The notes beneath the pieces are model-generated. The model saw nothing but the letters and a program-made list of their open reading frames with translations. It had not been told where the DNA came from and ran no database searches. A stretch of DNA of 64,000 bases from JAKJGA01 sp029554345. Lineage in GTDB: Bacteria; Spirochaetota; UBA4802; JAFGJZ01. Location of the stretch: positions 24,197 through 88,196 of the forward strand of contig DAOPBR010000005.1 in NCBI GenBank assembly GCA_035395685.1, in the 5' to 3' direction. Position numbers and translations under genes: made by a program. Of the stretch, positions 18,073 through 26,301 are shown one piece after another; positions within the stretch are counted from its first letter, which is position 1; each line of letters begins with the position of its first letter.

Positions 18073-18771
18073 TTAAACAGCGAAGACCATAAACATTCCC
18101 CAAGTAATAGTTGCTCCAGTCAACATTCCTGCAAAAACCTCGAGCGGTGTGTGAATTTTTTGTACAATACGGCTTAAAGATATAACTAAACCAATGAAAA
18201 TAATTATACTGACTGCAATGATGCTGTCTAAGCTGTATAATGCTGAAACTATTGCTGAAAATGATAATGCGGAATGTCCTGAAGGCATTCCGCCGCGTAA
18301 TGGTGTTCCTTTTCCGAAATAAGATTTAATCATTATTACGGAAAGTGTCACTATCATCATTGCAGAAAGTGCGATATCACCGTTTTGGTGTTTGATAATC
18401 TTAAAACCGTTCATGCAAAAGGATTCAAGATAAGGCAGCAGAATATAGAATGCGGCTATGATTGCAGTGCCCGCTGAAATTAAAACAGCACCGGCAGCCA
18501 TATCTTTGGTAACTCTTGCCATTTCGTTCTTTCTCGGTGATACCATATCAACAAGAGTCTCAACAGCAGAATTGAATATTTCGGAAATGATAACAAGTGC
18601 TGCAATTAAAGAAACAATTATGAAATCGTTTTTTTGAACGCCCAAAAGAAAACAAACAATGAGCAGTATTATTATTACAAGAAAATGAATTCTGACATGT
18701 CTTTGGGTTTTGGCTGCGTGCAAAATTCCTTCAATAGCATAATTTAGTGATTTAACAAATTTTAGTGGCAT
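18073..18771 (-). CDS. Diacylglycerol/undecaprenol kinase fused to PAP2 phosphatase
   Basis: Inner-membrane protein of 232 residues with two domains of opposite chemistry. Residues 1-115 resemble DgkA/UdpK, with EIFNSAVETLVDMVSP (64-79) and KDMAAGAVLISAG, which phosphorylates a membrane lipid alcohol. Residues 130-232 resemble a PAP2 phosphatase: K149, PSGH (163-166) and SRIVQKIHTPLE (200-211). The last motif has Glu211 where Asp is usual. Either undecaprenol recycling or diacylglycerol turnover fits. The gene stands alone between the DUF4015 gene and a divergent phosphoribosyltransferase. Confidence 0.87.
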   Translation of the reverse strand: MPLKFVKSLNYAIEGILHAAKTQRHVRIHFLVIIILLIVCFLLGVQKNDFIIVSLIAALVIISEIFNSAVETLVDMVSPRKNEMARVTKDMAAGAVLISAGTAIIAAFYILLPYLESFCMNGFKIIKHQNGDIALSAMMIVTLSVIMIKSYFGKGTPLRGGMPSGHSALSFSAIVSALYSLDSIIAVSIIIFIGLVISLSRIVQKIHTPLEVFAGMLTGATITWGMFMVFAV

Positions 18772-18880
18772 AATGAACCTGTTTATAATTAATTTAAATT
18801 TAAGAATTTTAAGTCAAACAAAATTAAGAATCAGTTTATATTTTCCTTGATAAAAAAGGCATAGTAAAAAACAAAAAAGT

Positions 18881-19306
18881 ATGAGTAATTATTTCATATC
18901 GCATGAGAAATATGCCGAACTTTGTCATAAACTGCTTTATATCGCAGAAACAAAGGGAATTCATTATGACGGAATAATCTGCCCTCTCAAAGGCGGTTTT
19001 TTCCTTTCATATTTTATGAGCCGCAATTTGTCTCTGCCCATCAAATATGTCGAAATATCAAGTTATAAGGGAAAATCACGCGGAGACTTTATTATAGGAG
19101 ATCTTCCGGAGCTTCAATCAGGAAGGTATATCCTTTGTGACGATATTTATGATTCCGGTGAGACTGTAAGAAAAATCAAGGAAATATTCAATAACGTAAT
19201 AATTGATGTATATGTTCTTGTATCAAGAAAAAATCTTGATGAAATTACTGCTGGAGAAATCATTGGATCCGACAATTGGGTAGATTTTTATTGGGAACAT
19301 ATATGA
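18881..19306 (+). CDS. Phosphoribosyltransferase-family protein
   Basis: 141 residues with a type I phosphoribosyltransferase fold. The PRPP-binding loop is ILCDDIYDSGETVRKI, and an upstream ICPLKGGFFLSYFMS matches the phosphate loop region. Length and the W-x-x-F-Y-W-E C-terminus recall xanthine/hypoxanthine (Gpt-like) enzymes acting in purine salvage, but the base specificity is not determined. It is followed by an ATGA overlap with a cobalamin/iron-type binding protein gene. Confidence 0.75.
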   Translation: MSNYFISHEKYAELCHKLLYIAETKGIHYDGIICPLKGGFFLSYFMSRNLSLPIKYVEISSYKGKSRGDFIIGDLPELQSGRYILCDDIYDSGETVRKIKEIFNNVIIDVYVLVSRKNLDEITAGEIIGSDNWVDFYWEHI

Positions 19307-20085
19307 GAATACTTATCTCTATTTTCCTTTTACTTTTTTTATCATGTAAAAGCACTTCATCTTCAAATACTGAACACTGTTATAAACGGATTGTTTCACT
19401 TTCGCCTTCAATTACAAGAATGATTATAGATATGGGAAAATCGTATCTTCTTGTCGGAATCACTCCGTTTTGTCCGGCAGTGAAAAACGCCGAACTTATA
19501 GGAAATTCCATAATACCCAGCATGGAGAAAATTATTTCTTTAAATCCTGATCTTGTGATAATGAGTATTGAAGATGAAACCATGATAAAGAATGAGCAGA
19601 TTGAATGTGCCGGGATAGAAATATTGTATTTAATAGAAAATGAAAGTTATACGGATATTGAAGATAACTATCGCTTGATTGCCGATAAATTGAATTATAA
19701 TCCTGACAGCAAATTGACTGATTACAAAAAAATCGTGACTTCGTTTTCTCCGGGAAAAATGAAAAAAGCAGTTATACTGTTAAATTCAGTTCCGCTTGTT
19801 GCAGTGAGTTCAAATTCATTTATGTCTGATGCCGCTCTAGCTGCAGGATTTTCAAACATAATAAAGACTAAAAACCCCTACCCGTTTATTTCACTTGAAT
19901 ATCTTGCTGATTTAAATCCGGATATAATACTGATTTCAGATATCGGCGGTGCTGACGAACTTCATAATGTTTTAAATCGAATCGGTTTGAAAAATATTGC
20001 TTTGCAGATATATAATTCTGAAAATTCTTGTTACTATACCCCAAGTGATTTCATAGCTTCCATTAAAAGCTTTAAGGGAAAATGA
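19303..20085 (+). CDS. BtuF-like substrate-binding lipoprotein (cobalamin/Fe-siderophore)
   Basis: Periplasmic class III binding protein, 260 residues from the ATG at 19303, which overlaps the upstream stop as ATGA. A short signal ends in LLFLSCKS, making it a lipoprotein. The core reads KRIVSLSPSITRMIIDMG and VGITPFCP, then PDLVIMS and a later NPDIILIS, the pattern of BtuF/FhuD proteins. It overlaps btuC-like 20082 by 4 bp. Ligand (cobalamin, haem or siderophore) not determinable. An in-frame start at 19276 would destroy the signal peptide. Confidence 0.85.
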   Translation: MRILISIFLLLFLSCKSTSSSNTEHCYKRIVSLSPSITRMIIDMGKSYLLVGITPFCPAVKNAELIGNSIIPSMEKIISLNPDLVIMSIEDETMIKNEQIECAGIEILYLIENESYTDIEDNYRLIADKLNYNPDSKLTDYKKIVTSFSPGKMKKAVILLNSVPLVAVSSNSFMSDAALAAGFSNIIKTKNPYPFISLEYLADLNPDIILISDIGGADELHNVLNRIGLKNIALQIYNSENSCYYTPSDFIASIKSFKGK

Positions 20086-21035
20086 AACTTAAATATTTAA
20101 TTCTGCCTTCTATCGCTCTGCTTTATGTTATTTTCCTTTCTTCAGGAGGAGATTTCATAAACGTGTTTTCATTAAGCCAAAACACTCCTGATTATTTTAT
20201 TATAATCAATCTGCGCATTCCAAGATTAATAATAGCATCAATAACCGGAGCTTCCTTAGCTCTAAGCGCTCTGGTATTTCAATCAATATTCAGAAATCCT
20301 CTTGCCGAAGCTTATACAACCGGAGTTTCAGGCGGAGCTTCTTTTGCCGCAGCATTTGCTATAATATTTGCAATGCCTTCTTCGTCTATTCCGCTTTTTG
20401 CTTTTGCAGGAGCTTCGTTTTCAGCCGCAGTTACGGTAATTGCGGCAAAACGTTTCGAACTTTCTGATTCAAGACTTATTCTCTTTGGGGTAAGTTTAAA
20501 TATGTTTTTTTCATCAGCAGTTATGTTATTGTTTTCATTTTCTGAATCCAGAGCCGTACACAAAGCGTTGTCATGGATGATGGGAGATATATCGATTGCA
20601 AGATTTGAATTAACTCCGTTTATAATTCCGGTATTTATTATATCATTTTTAGTGATACTTTATAATTATCAAAAACTTACAATTATTTCCTTCGGAGAAT
20701 CCTTTAGAATCGGATCAGGAATAAGAAATTCTGATATTTTAATTCTTTTTCTTGCAGCCTCAGCACTTGTTTCTATTTCCGTTTCAGCAGCCGGAGTTAT
20801 TCCGTTTGTCGGATTGATTATTCCGCATCTCGTGAGACACTTCGCAGGAGAGAGTACAAAAAAATTAATATTACTTGTTCCTGTTTGCGGAGCTGTTTTT
20901 TTAGCATTATGCGATACTTTTGCAAGATCAGTTTTTTATCCCTTTGAAATTCCAGCAGGAATAATAACAGGTTTCGCAGGCGGCGCATTTTTTCTTTTAA
21001 TAATATTTAAAGGAACTGCCCGAAAAGTTATTTAG
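20082..21035 (+). CDS. FecCD/BtuC-family ABC permease
   Basis: Inner-membrane permease of 317 residues with about ten helices. It has landmark segments RIPRLIIASITGASLALSAL, FQSIFRNPLAEAYTTGVSGGA, SAAGVIPFVGLIIPHLVRH and FEIPAGIITGFAGGAFFL. It pairs with the preceding binding protein. The normal third partner, a BtuD-type ATPase, is missing here because the next gene is dprA-like, so it must be encoded elsewhere or shared. Confidence 0.93.
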   Translation: MKLKYLILPSIALLYVIFLSSGGDFINVFSLSQNTPDYFIIINLRIPRLIIASITGASLALSALVFQSIFRNPLAEAYTTGVSGGASFAAAFAIIFAMPSSSIPLFAFAGASFSAAVTVIAAKRFELSDSRLILFGVSLNMFFSSAVMLLFSFSESRAVHKALSWMMGDISIARFELTPFIIPVFIISFLVILYNYQKLTIISFGESFRIGSGIRNSDILILFLAASALVSISVSAAGVIPFVGLIIPHLVRHFAGESTKKLILLVPVCGAVFLALCDTFARSVFYPFEIPAGIITGFAGGAFFLLIIFKGTARKVI

Positions 21036-21050
21036 TTATATGGAGAAATA

Positions 21051-21980
21051 ATGAACAGAAATACACAGTGGATTGCACTTGAACGCGCTGAAGGAATAGG
21101 AAGTGCTTCAATTTCTGAAATATATGAAACGCTTAAATCTTTATCGCTTAACATAGAAGATTTATTTTCTCTTTCTGAAAAGGAAATTAGAGAAGAATTT
21201 TCTTTTAAAGAAAGTATTATTAAAGGTATCATTTCTGCAATAAAAATATCTGATGAAATTGAAGATGATTGCGCTGATATGGAAGAAGTCGGAATTAAAC
21301 CGCTATTCATATTCAGCAAAGATTACCCGGAAATTTTAAAACAGCGGTTGGGGAACTCCGCTCCTCCAATTCTATATTTAATGGGTTCTCCGCAGATTCT
21401 TAATGAACCTCTTGCTGCAGTTCTCGCTCATTCAGAAACCAGCGAGAAAGGTTCAATGATTATATTTAAAGGAGCTAAAGCCCTGGCTTCTCATTCAATT
21501 ACTACTGTCGGAAATATGAGCAAAGGCGGGGGGTCTATTCTTCACAGATCAACTATCGAAGCAGGAGGAAAAACAATCGGAATTCTCCCCTGTGGATTTT
21601 TCACTTACACTATGACTGATAAAATTCAATCTATCTATAATCCTGACAATTTTCTAATTATTTCACCTTTTTATCTAAAAGAAGAATTCAATATTTTCAG
21701 GGCAATAGAAAGAAACAAATTGATATGCGCTTTATCTAAAGCCGTGTTCATTGTTGAATCCCCTGCAAAGGATGAAGGTGGAATCTTCGAAGCTGCGAAA
21801 TCATCTCAGAAAATGCATATTCCGCTTTTTACTGCGGAATATGCAGAATATTCAGAACCATCGATGGGAAACCCTACACTAATTAAAGAATACGGAGCCC
21901 AGCCTATTAGAGGAAGGAAAGATGAAAACGGTGTAAGTCCCAATCTTGATGCATTTATTGCAAAAATTAAGTTTACCTAA
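21051..21980 (+). CDS. Divergent DprA/Smf-family protein
   Basis: 309 residues. N-terminal helical region, then a Rossmann-like domain aligned with DprA, the protein that loads RecA on single strands in transformation. The scaffold is recognisable (APPILYLMGSPQILNEPLAAV, STIEAGGKTIGILPCG, RNKLICALSKAVFIVESP). However, the GSR motif is AHSETSEKG and the SG-x-ARGID motif is NMSKGGGSI. The DNA-binding residues are therefore altered, and the activity is uncertain. It follows the btuC-like gene by 15 bp and overlaps the convergent DUF2238 gene by 4 bp. Confidence 0.7.
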   Translation: MNRNTQWIALERAEGIGSASISEIYETLKSLSLNIEDLFSLSEKEIREEFSFKESIIKGIISAIKISDEIEDDCADMEEVGIKPLFIFSKDYPEILKQRLGNSAPPILYLMGSPQILNEPLAAVLAHSETSEKGSMIIFKGAKALASHSITTVGNMSKGGGSILHRSTIEAGGKTIGILPCGFFTYTMTDKIQSIYNPDNFLIISPFYLKEEFNIFRAIERNKLICALSKAVFIVESPAKDEGGIFEAAKSSQKMHIPLFTAEYAEYSEPSMGNPTLIKEYGAQPIRGRKDENGVSPNLDAFIAKIKFT

Positions 21981-22579
21981 TTTTTCAGTTTATTCATGGA
22001 CATATCATGAAGCCGTGAAAAAAACATAACTGCAATAATAGCGCCTATTGTTGCATAAAGCATATCCGACTGTGTATCCCAAACATATCCTTGTGTTCCG
22101 AGAAATGAATCCGCCGATTCTCCGGTAGCAACCGATACCCACCATTCAACAAATTCATAAAATGCACTTATTGCAAGACAAATAGAAACAACGATATATT
22201 TCAGCCAGTTTTTGCCATTGACGACTTTTAATCTGACAAGAAGTTCTCTCGCAATAAATGCAGGAACAAAACCCTGCATAAAATGACCGACTTTGTCATA
22301 ATTATTCCTCTCAAGACCGAATGCATCTTTGAAATAATTAAATAGTGGAACTTCTGCGTAAGTATATTTTGCTCCTATTAATAATACAAAACAGTGAACG
22401 AGAATAAATGAATACACAAACCAAGAAAATTTGAATTTTTTATAAGTCAGAGATAGAATCAAAAAAAATAAAATTGCGGGAGCAGCTTCTAGAAACCATG
22501 TAAAATAATCATGAGGATTTATAAGTGACCAGATAAACACCGCAAAAAACAAAATTATATAAACTGTTATTCTTTTCAT
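21977..22579 (-). CDS. DUF2238 (YjdF-like) integral membrane protein
   Basis: 200 residues with about six transmembrane helices. Characteristic family segments are YDKVGHFMQGFVPAFIARE, then ISAFYEFVEWWVSVATG and GTQGYVWDTQSDMLYATIGA. These conserved His, Glu and Asp residues near the membrane face suggest metal or substrate binding, but the family role is unknown. It forms a single minus-strand gene next to RNase H. Confidence 0.85.
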   Translation of the reverse strand: MKRITVYIILFFAVFIWSLINPHDYFTWFLEAAPAILFFLILSLTYKKFKFSWFVYSFILVHCFVLLIGAKYTYAEVPLFNYFKDAFGLERNNYDKVGHFMQGFVPAFIARELLVRLKVVNGKNWLKYIVVSICLAISAFYEFVEWWVSVATGESADSFLGTQGYVWDTQSDMLYATIGAIIAVMFFSRLHDMSMNKLKN

Positions 22580-22632
22580 ACTGCCTCGTTTTAGTTATAA
22601 TCAGTCATATATTTACAACTGATATGAGTTCT

Positions 22633-23298
22633 TTATTTTATATTACTTATAAAGGAATTCCAGATTGTCATTGTTCTGTCCTTATAATATTCATCTTTAA
22701 AACCTCTAAGATCTACCTTCAAACCGCCCTTCTTCTTATAATAAATATCGGCTAAACCTGCTTTATCATTTCCGAGATAGATTTCAATCCTTGAATATCC
22801 TTGTTTCTCGATCCGTTTTACTGCCAATCCTTCATTCATTATATAAGAACAGAAAGTTTCGGCATATGATATTCTTTCATTTTCTGTATCGTTCAGAGCC
22901 GGCTTCGACATTGCTCCTTTTTTTGCAAGAGTGTCGGCAACTTCATTATATTCATCACCTGAATGTGCTTTTACTTTTATCCATTTGATGATGATTCCTG
23001 ATTCTTTTACAAATGAAGCATAATCTTTTGTAAGTTTGATGTTGGTTTTCCATTTTCCTTGTGCCCAAGATGAAACACCTTCATAATCATAGTGAATCAT
23101 AATATCATTTACAGAGTTTTCTTTGCACCAAAGCAAAACTTTTTTAGCAGCTTCAATTTCTCCAGCAACCTGCCGATGCGATCCGTCAGAATCAACATAT
23201 CCTGATTCTTGATGTATAACATCATTTTCACGAACAATTACGAAACCATAGCCGGTATTGCCATTAATAAATGATCCATCAACATAAGCTTTATACAT
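22633..23298 (-). CDS. Ribonuclease H with C-terminal extension
   Basis: RNase H1 fold that cuts RNA in RNA-DNA hybrids. Acidic residues are visible in YVDGSF (Asp7), AGEIEA (Glu48), HYDYEG and DEYNEVADTLAKKG (final Asp). The 221-residue length exceeds E. coli RNase HI by about 65 residues. The extra C-terminal segment (GLAVKRIEKQGYSRIEIYL onward) has alternating strands and no known domain to my eye. The gene overlaps tyrA by 8 bp, so they are co-transcribed. Confidence 0.88.
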   Translation of the reverse strand: MYKAYVDGSFINGNTGYGFVIVRENDVIHQESGYVDSDGSHRQVAGEIEAAKKVLLWCKENSVNDIMIHYDYEGVSSWAQGKWKTNIKLTKDYASFVKESGIIIKWIKVKAHSGDEYNEVADTLAKKGAMSKPALNDTENERISYAETFCSYIMNEGLAVKRIEKQGYSRIEIYLGNDKAGLADIYYKKKGGLKVDLRGFKDEYYKDRTMTIWNSFISNIK

Positions 23299-24142
23299 CA
23301 GATCCGGACCCCTTTAGCTTTGATGCGAAATCAATTATTCTGTCTGTCCTTTTCTCTGCATCTATTTTTGTGTCTCCGAGATAATCCGATGCAAGTTTAA
23401 ACTGTTCTATAAAACTTTCCCTGTCTTTGCTTATTACTGATTCTAAAAGTTCCTGAGATGTTTTAATATATGTTTCAAGAATTTCAGGCACTTTTGGATT
23501 AGATATGGCAATATCGGCATATAATTCGGGATTTTGATTCAAAATTCTCTCAGCAAAATCAACCCTCATCCGGTAAACAGGTGAAGCGAATTTTTCAATT
23601 TCTTCAGGAACGGCATTCATTTTTCTCATCGTATTTACCAGCGTTATTGAAGTAAAATGAATAAGACCTTGTACAATTGCCATTACTTCGTCATGTTTTT
23701 CGGGAGTCGAAATTTCAATTAAAGCTCCGGCTTTCTTAAACATTGCCGAAATTTCAGAAATCCATTTATTTCCACGGGCAGGAGTAAGAACAATAACCTG
23801 ATTCTGAAGATTATTTACCGAAGGTCCGAAAACAGGATGACAGCCGATAACTTCACAGGTTGAATTTTCAAGCATTGCGTCAACTTCACGTTTTTTCAGG
23901 GAAGTGAAATCCATCAGTAAAGAATCTTTATTTACAAGAGGTGCTATGCGCTTTATAACTTCAATAGTGTGATTTATTGGTACTGTAACTATTACTATAT
24001 CATTTGTCCTGGCACATTCCTCAGGAGTAACAGCTGTATGTCTGGATGAAACCGTTACAGTATGACCCATTGATGCAAAAACGCCGGAAAATAGAGAACC
24101 CATGCCTCCTGTTCCGCCGATTATTCCAATTTTTCGGTGCAT
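23291..24142 (-). CDS. tyrA: Prephenate dehydrogenase
   Basis: NAD(P)-dependent oxidative decarboxylation of prephenate in tyrosine synthesis. Of 283 residues the first 30 form the dinucleotide fold (KIGIIGGTGGMGSLFSGVF). The family segments ECARTNDIVIVTVPINHT, LMDFTSLKKREVDAML, IGCHPVFGPS and HDEVMAIVQGLIHF include the usual catalytic His. The ribosome site AAGG precedes the ATG. No ACT domain or chorismate mutase is attached. The other aromatic amino-acid genes are not in the window. Confidence 0.92.
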   Translation of the reverse strand: MHRKIGIIGGTGGMGSLFSGVFASMGHTVTVSSRHTAVTPEECARTNDIVIVTVPINHTIEVIKRIAPLVNKDSLLMDFTSLKKREVDAMLENSTCEVIGCHPVFGPSVNNLQNQVIVLTPARGNKWISEISAMFKKAGALIEISTPEKHDEVMAIVQGLIHFTSITLVNTMRKMNAVPEEIEKFASPVYRMRVDFAERILNQNPELYADIAISNPKVPEILETYIKTSQELLESVISKDRESFIEQFKLASDYLGDTKIDAEKRTDRIIDFASKLKGSGSDV

Positions 24143-24291
24143 TCAATTACCTTTGATTAAATAATGACGATTCATGTCATTGCAATGATCACAATTTCCA
24201 ATAATCCTGTAAACAAATTTCTTTTTATGTTTTTTTTGAAATTTACTTTACAGAGTTTAAAAGTAAAATATTCTGGACGCAGTGGTGTTAT

Positions 24292-25107
24292 ATGGAACTC
24301 GGTAGTATTTTCAAGCCTGAAAACGTTCTGTTTCTTACAAGTAATGAAAAACAAGTTGCAATCAAAGAAATGATTTCTCACCTTGAATCACAGAAAAAAA
24401 TAAATTCAACTCCCCGCTATTACGCACAGGTGATTCATCGTGAATCTCTCGAAAATACAGGCATAGGCAATGGATTTGCCATTCCTCATGCAAGAACAGA
24501 TTCGGTTAACGAATTAAATTTTGTTTTTGGAATTTCTTCAGAAGGAATTAGCTATTCCAGTTATGATAATAAAAATGTTAAATACCTTCTTCTTTGCATT
24601 TTCCCGACATCAATGAGTACTGAATATCTTTTCCTTGTAAGTATGATCGCCAAAATATTTTCTGTTAAAAAAAACCGTGATGAACTTGATGGAGCAAAAT
24701 CAAGTGATGATGTATATTCAATACTCAAAAAGCATTCAGAAAATTATTATGAAAATATTGATTCAAACAAACCTGTTCAAATGGATCATTCGGCAAATCT
24801 TGCAGGCGTACCTACTTCCGATCTTGAGCTTTTAATCAGACTTGACCGGTTAAACAGATTATATGATGATACAAAGAATCCGGAAATACATTCAAAAATT
24901 GAATCACTTTGCGGATTAATCGACAAACGATCATTTGCGTATTATGAAAAAATGCGAAGTAAATGTTCTGAACCTTTTGCCATTGTTGAGAAGAATACTT
25001 GTTCCGGATGCCACATGAACATTCCGCCTATAGAAATAAACGAAATAATGGAAAGAAATAAAATTTCAATATGCTCTTATTGCGGCAGATTTCTGATTAT
25101 TTTATAG
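24292..25107 (+). CDS. PTS EIIA (PtsN/fructose type) fused to C4 zinc ribbon
   Basis: 271 residues with two unrelated parts. Residues 1-150 are a PTS EIIA-2 domain with phospho-acceptor His66 in GIGNGFAIPHARTD. Residues 175-271 match the C-terminal end of the zf-RING_7/CdsZ-like zinc ribbon family, including ELLIRLDRLNRLYDD, then AIVEKNTCSGCHMNIPP and SICSYCGRFL. Zinc ligands are Cys237, Cys240, Cys261 and Cys264. Those proteins normally carry a long coiled coil ahead of the ribbon, and here the EIIA replaces it. A signalling link between PEP status and a nucleic-acid or protein target is inferred. No sugar permease is adjacent. The 3' end overlaps the cardiolipin synthase gene by 6 bp. Confidence 0.87.
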   Translation: MELGSIFKPENVLFLTSNEKQVAIKEMISHLESQKKINSTPRYYAQVIHRESLENTGIGNGFAIPHARTDSVNELNFVFGISSEGISYSSYDNKNVKYLLLCIFPTSMSTEYLFLVSMIAKIFSVKKNRDELDGAKSSDDVYSILKKHSENYYENIDSNKPVQMDHSANLAGVPTSDLELLIRLDRLNRLYDDTKNPEIHSKIESLCGLIDKRSFAYYEKMRSKCSEPFAIVEKNTCSGCHMNIPPIEINEIMERNKISICSYCGRFLIIL

Positions 25108-26301
25108 AAATTTTCTGAATCTATACGAAAGCCACTGCAAGACGAAGTGTATAACAGATCTTCTCTCGTAATGTTCCAGGGTCAGCTGTTTAGATTTAAA
25201 AATATCCTTATTGAAAATTTCTTTCATATTATTACCGAAATCCTGATCGAGAATGACCGCATTAATCTCAAGATTATAATTAACACTTCTGCGGTCAAGA
25301 TTTGCTGATCCGATAGTAGACCAAATTCCGTCAATTACTGCTGTTTTTGCGTGCAGAACAGAATAGTCATATTCGTAGATTTTAACACCATGCTTCAGAA
25401 ATCTTTTATAAAGATACATTCCTGCGTATCTTACTATCGGTATATCAGTCTTTTTAGGAAGAATTAGACATACATCTACTCCCTTCATTGCAGAATTAAT
25501 CAATGCTCTGTATATTTTTGAATCAGGAACAAAGTAGGCATTTGTAATGTAAATAAATTCTTTTGCGTTTCTGATAGCTGAAAGATAAGATTCTTTTATC
25601 GGTTTAATATTTCTTCTGGTTTTACTTGAAAGAATCATAACAAGTTTCCCGTCCTGCTTGCTTAATTCCGGAAAATAAGAAGCAAAATCAGAAATTATTC
25701 CGCCGCTTCGTATATAGTTTTCCATAAAAAAATACTGGATATCTTTAACAGCGGGTCCTTCTATTTTAATATGAGTATCACGCCACTCATTGCCCTGATA
25801 TTTTTTCCCTGCATATTCATTACCTATATTCATGCCGCCGATAAATGCAGTTTTGCCGTCAATAACCATAAGCTTTCTGTGATCTCGAAGATTTATTTTA
25901 AATATCTTTCTTATATTGAATATAGGATGAAATTCTATAATATCAATACCTGAAGATTTCATAAAATCGAAGAGTTTAGAATTTGTCTGTACTGATCCGA
26001 TTGAATCATATATAAGATTAATTTCAACACCGCGTGCCGATGCTTTTACGAGCTCTTTTGCAATTAACCATCCTACATTATCGCTGTTAAAAATATAAGT
26101 TTCAAGATTAATGCTTTTTTTCGCTTTTTTAATTGAAGATAATATCAATGAAAAACATTCGTCTCCGTCTGTTATAACTTTGATATTATTTCCTCCTGAA
26201 AGACCTCCAATTCTGAGTTTTCTCATCTCTCTTAAATACTTTGGAAGAAAGTAGCGGTTTTTTAACGATTTAAGATGTGAAATGTTACTGAGATCACTCA
26301 T
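25102..26301 (-). CDS. Cardiolipin synthase / PLD-family phosphatidyltransferase
   Basis: 399 residues with two HKD motifs of the phospholipase D superfamily: LRDHRKLMVIDG plus GGMN, and VLHAKTAVIDG plus GSANLDRRS. This architecture makes cardiolipin from phosphatidylglycerol. It lacks the two N-terminal membrane helices of ClsA and is closer in length to ClsB. The start overlaps the clpC stop (ATGA), so it is the last gene of the mcsA-clpC operon, an odd companion. Confidence 0.9.
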   Translation of the reverse strand: MSDLSNISHLKSLKNRYFLPKYLREMRKLRIGGLSGGNNIKVITDGDECFSLILSSIKKAKKSINLETYIFNSDNVGWLIAKELVKASARGVEINLIYDSIGSVQTNSKLFDFMKSSGIDIIEFHPIFNIRKIFKINLRDHRKLMVIDGKTAFIGGMNIGNEYAGKKYQGNEWRDTHIKIEGPAVKDIQYFFMENYIRSGGIISDFASYFPELSKQDGKLVMILSSKTRRNIKPIKESYLSAIRNAKEFIYITNAYFVPDSKIYRALINSAMKGVDVCLILPKKTDIPIVRYAGMYLYKRFLKHGVKIYEYDYSVLHAKTAVIDGIWSTIGSANLDRRSVNYNLEINAVILDQDFGNNMKEIFNKDIFKSKQLTLEHYERRSVIHFVLQWLSYRFRKFL

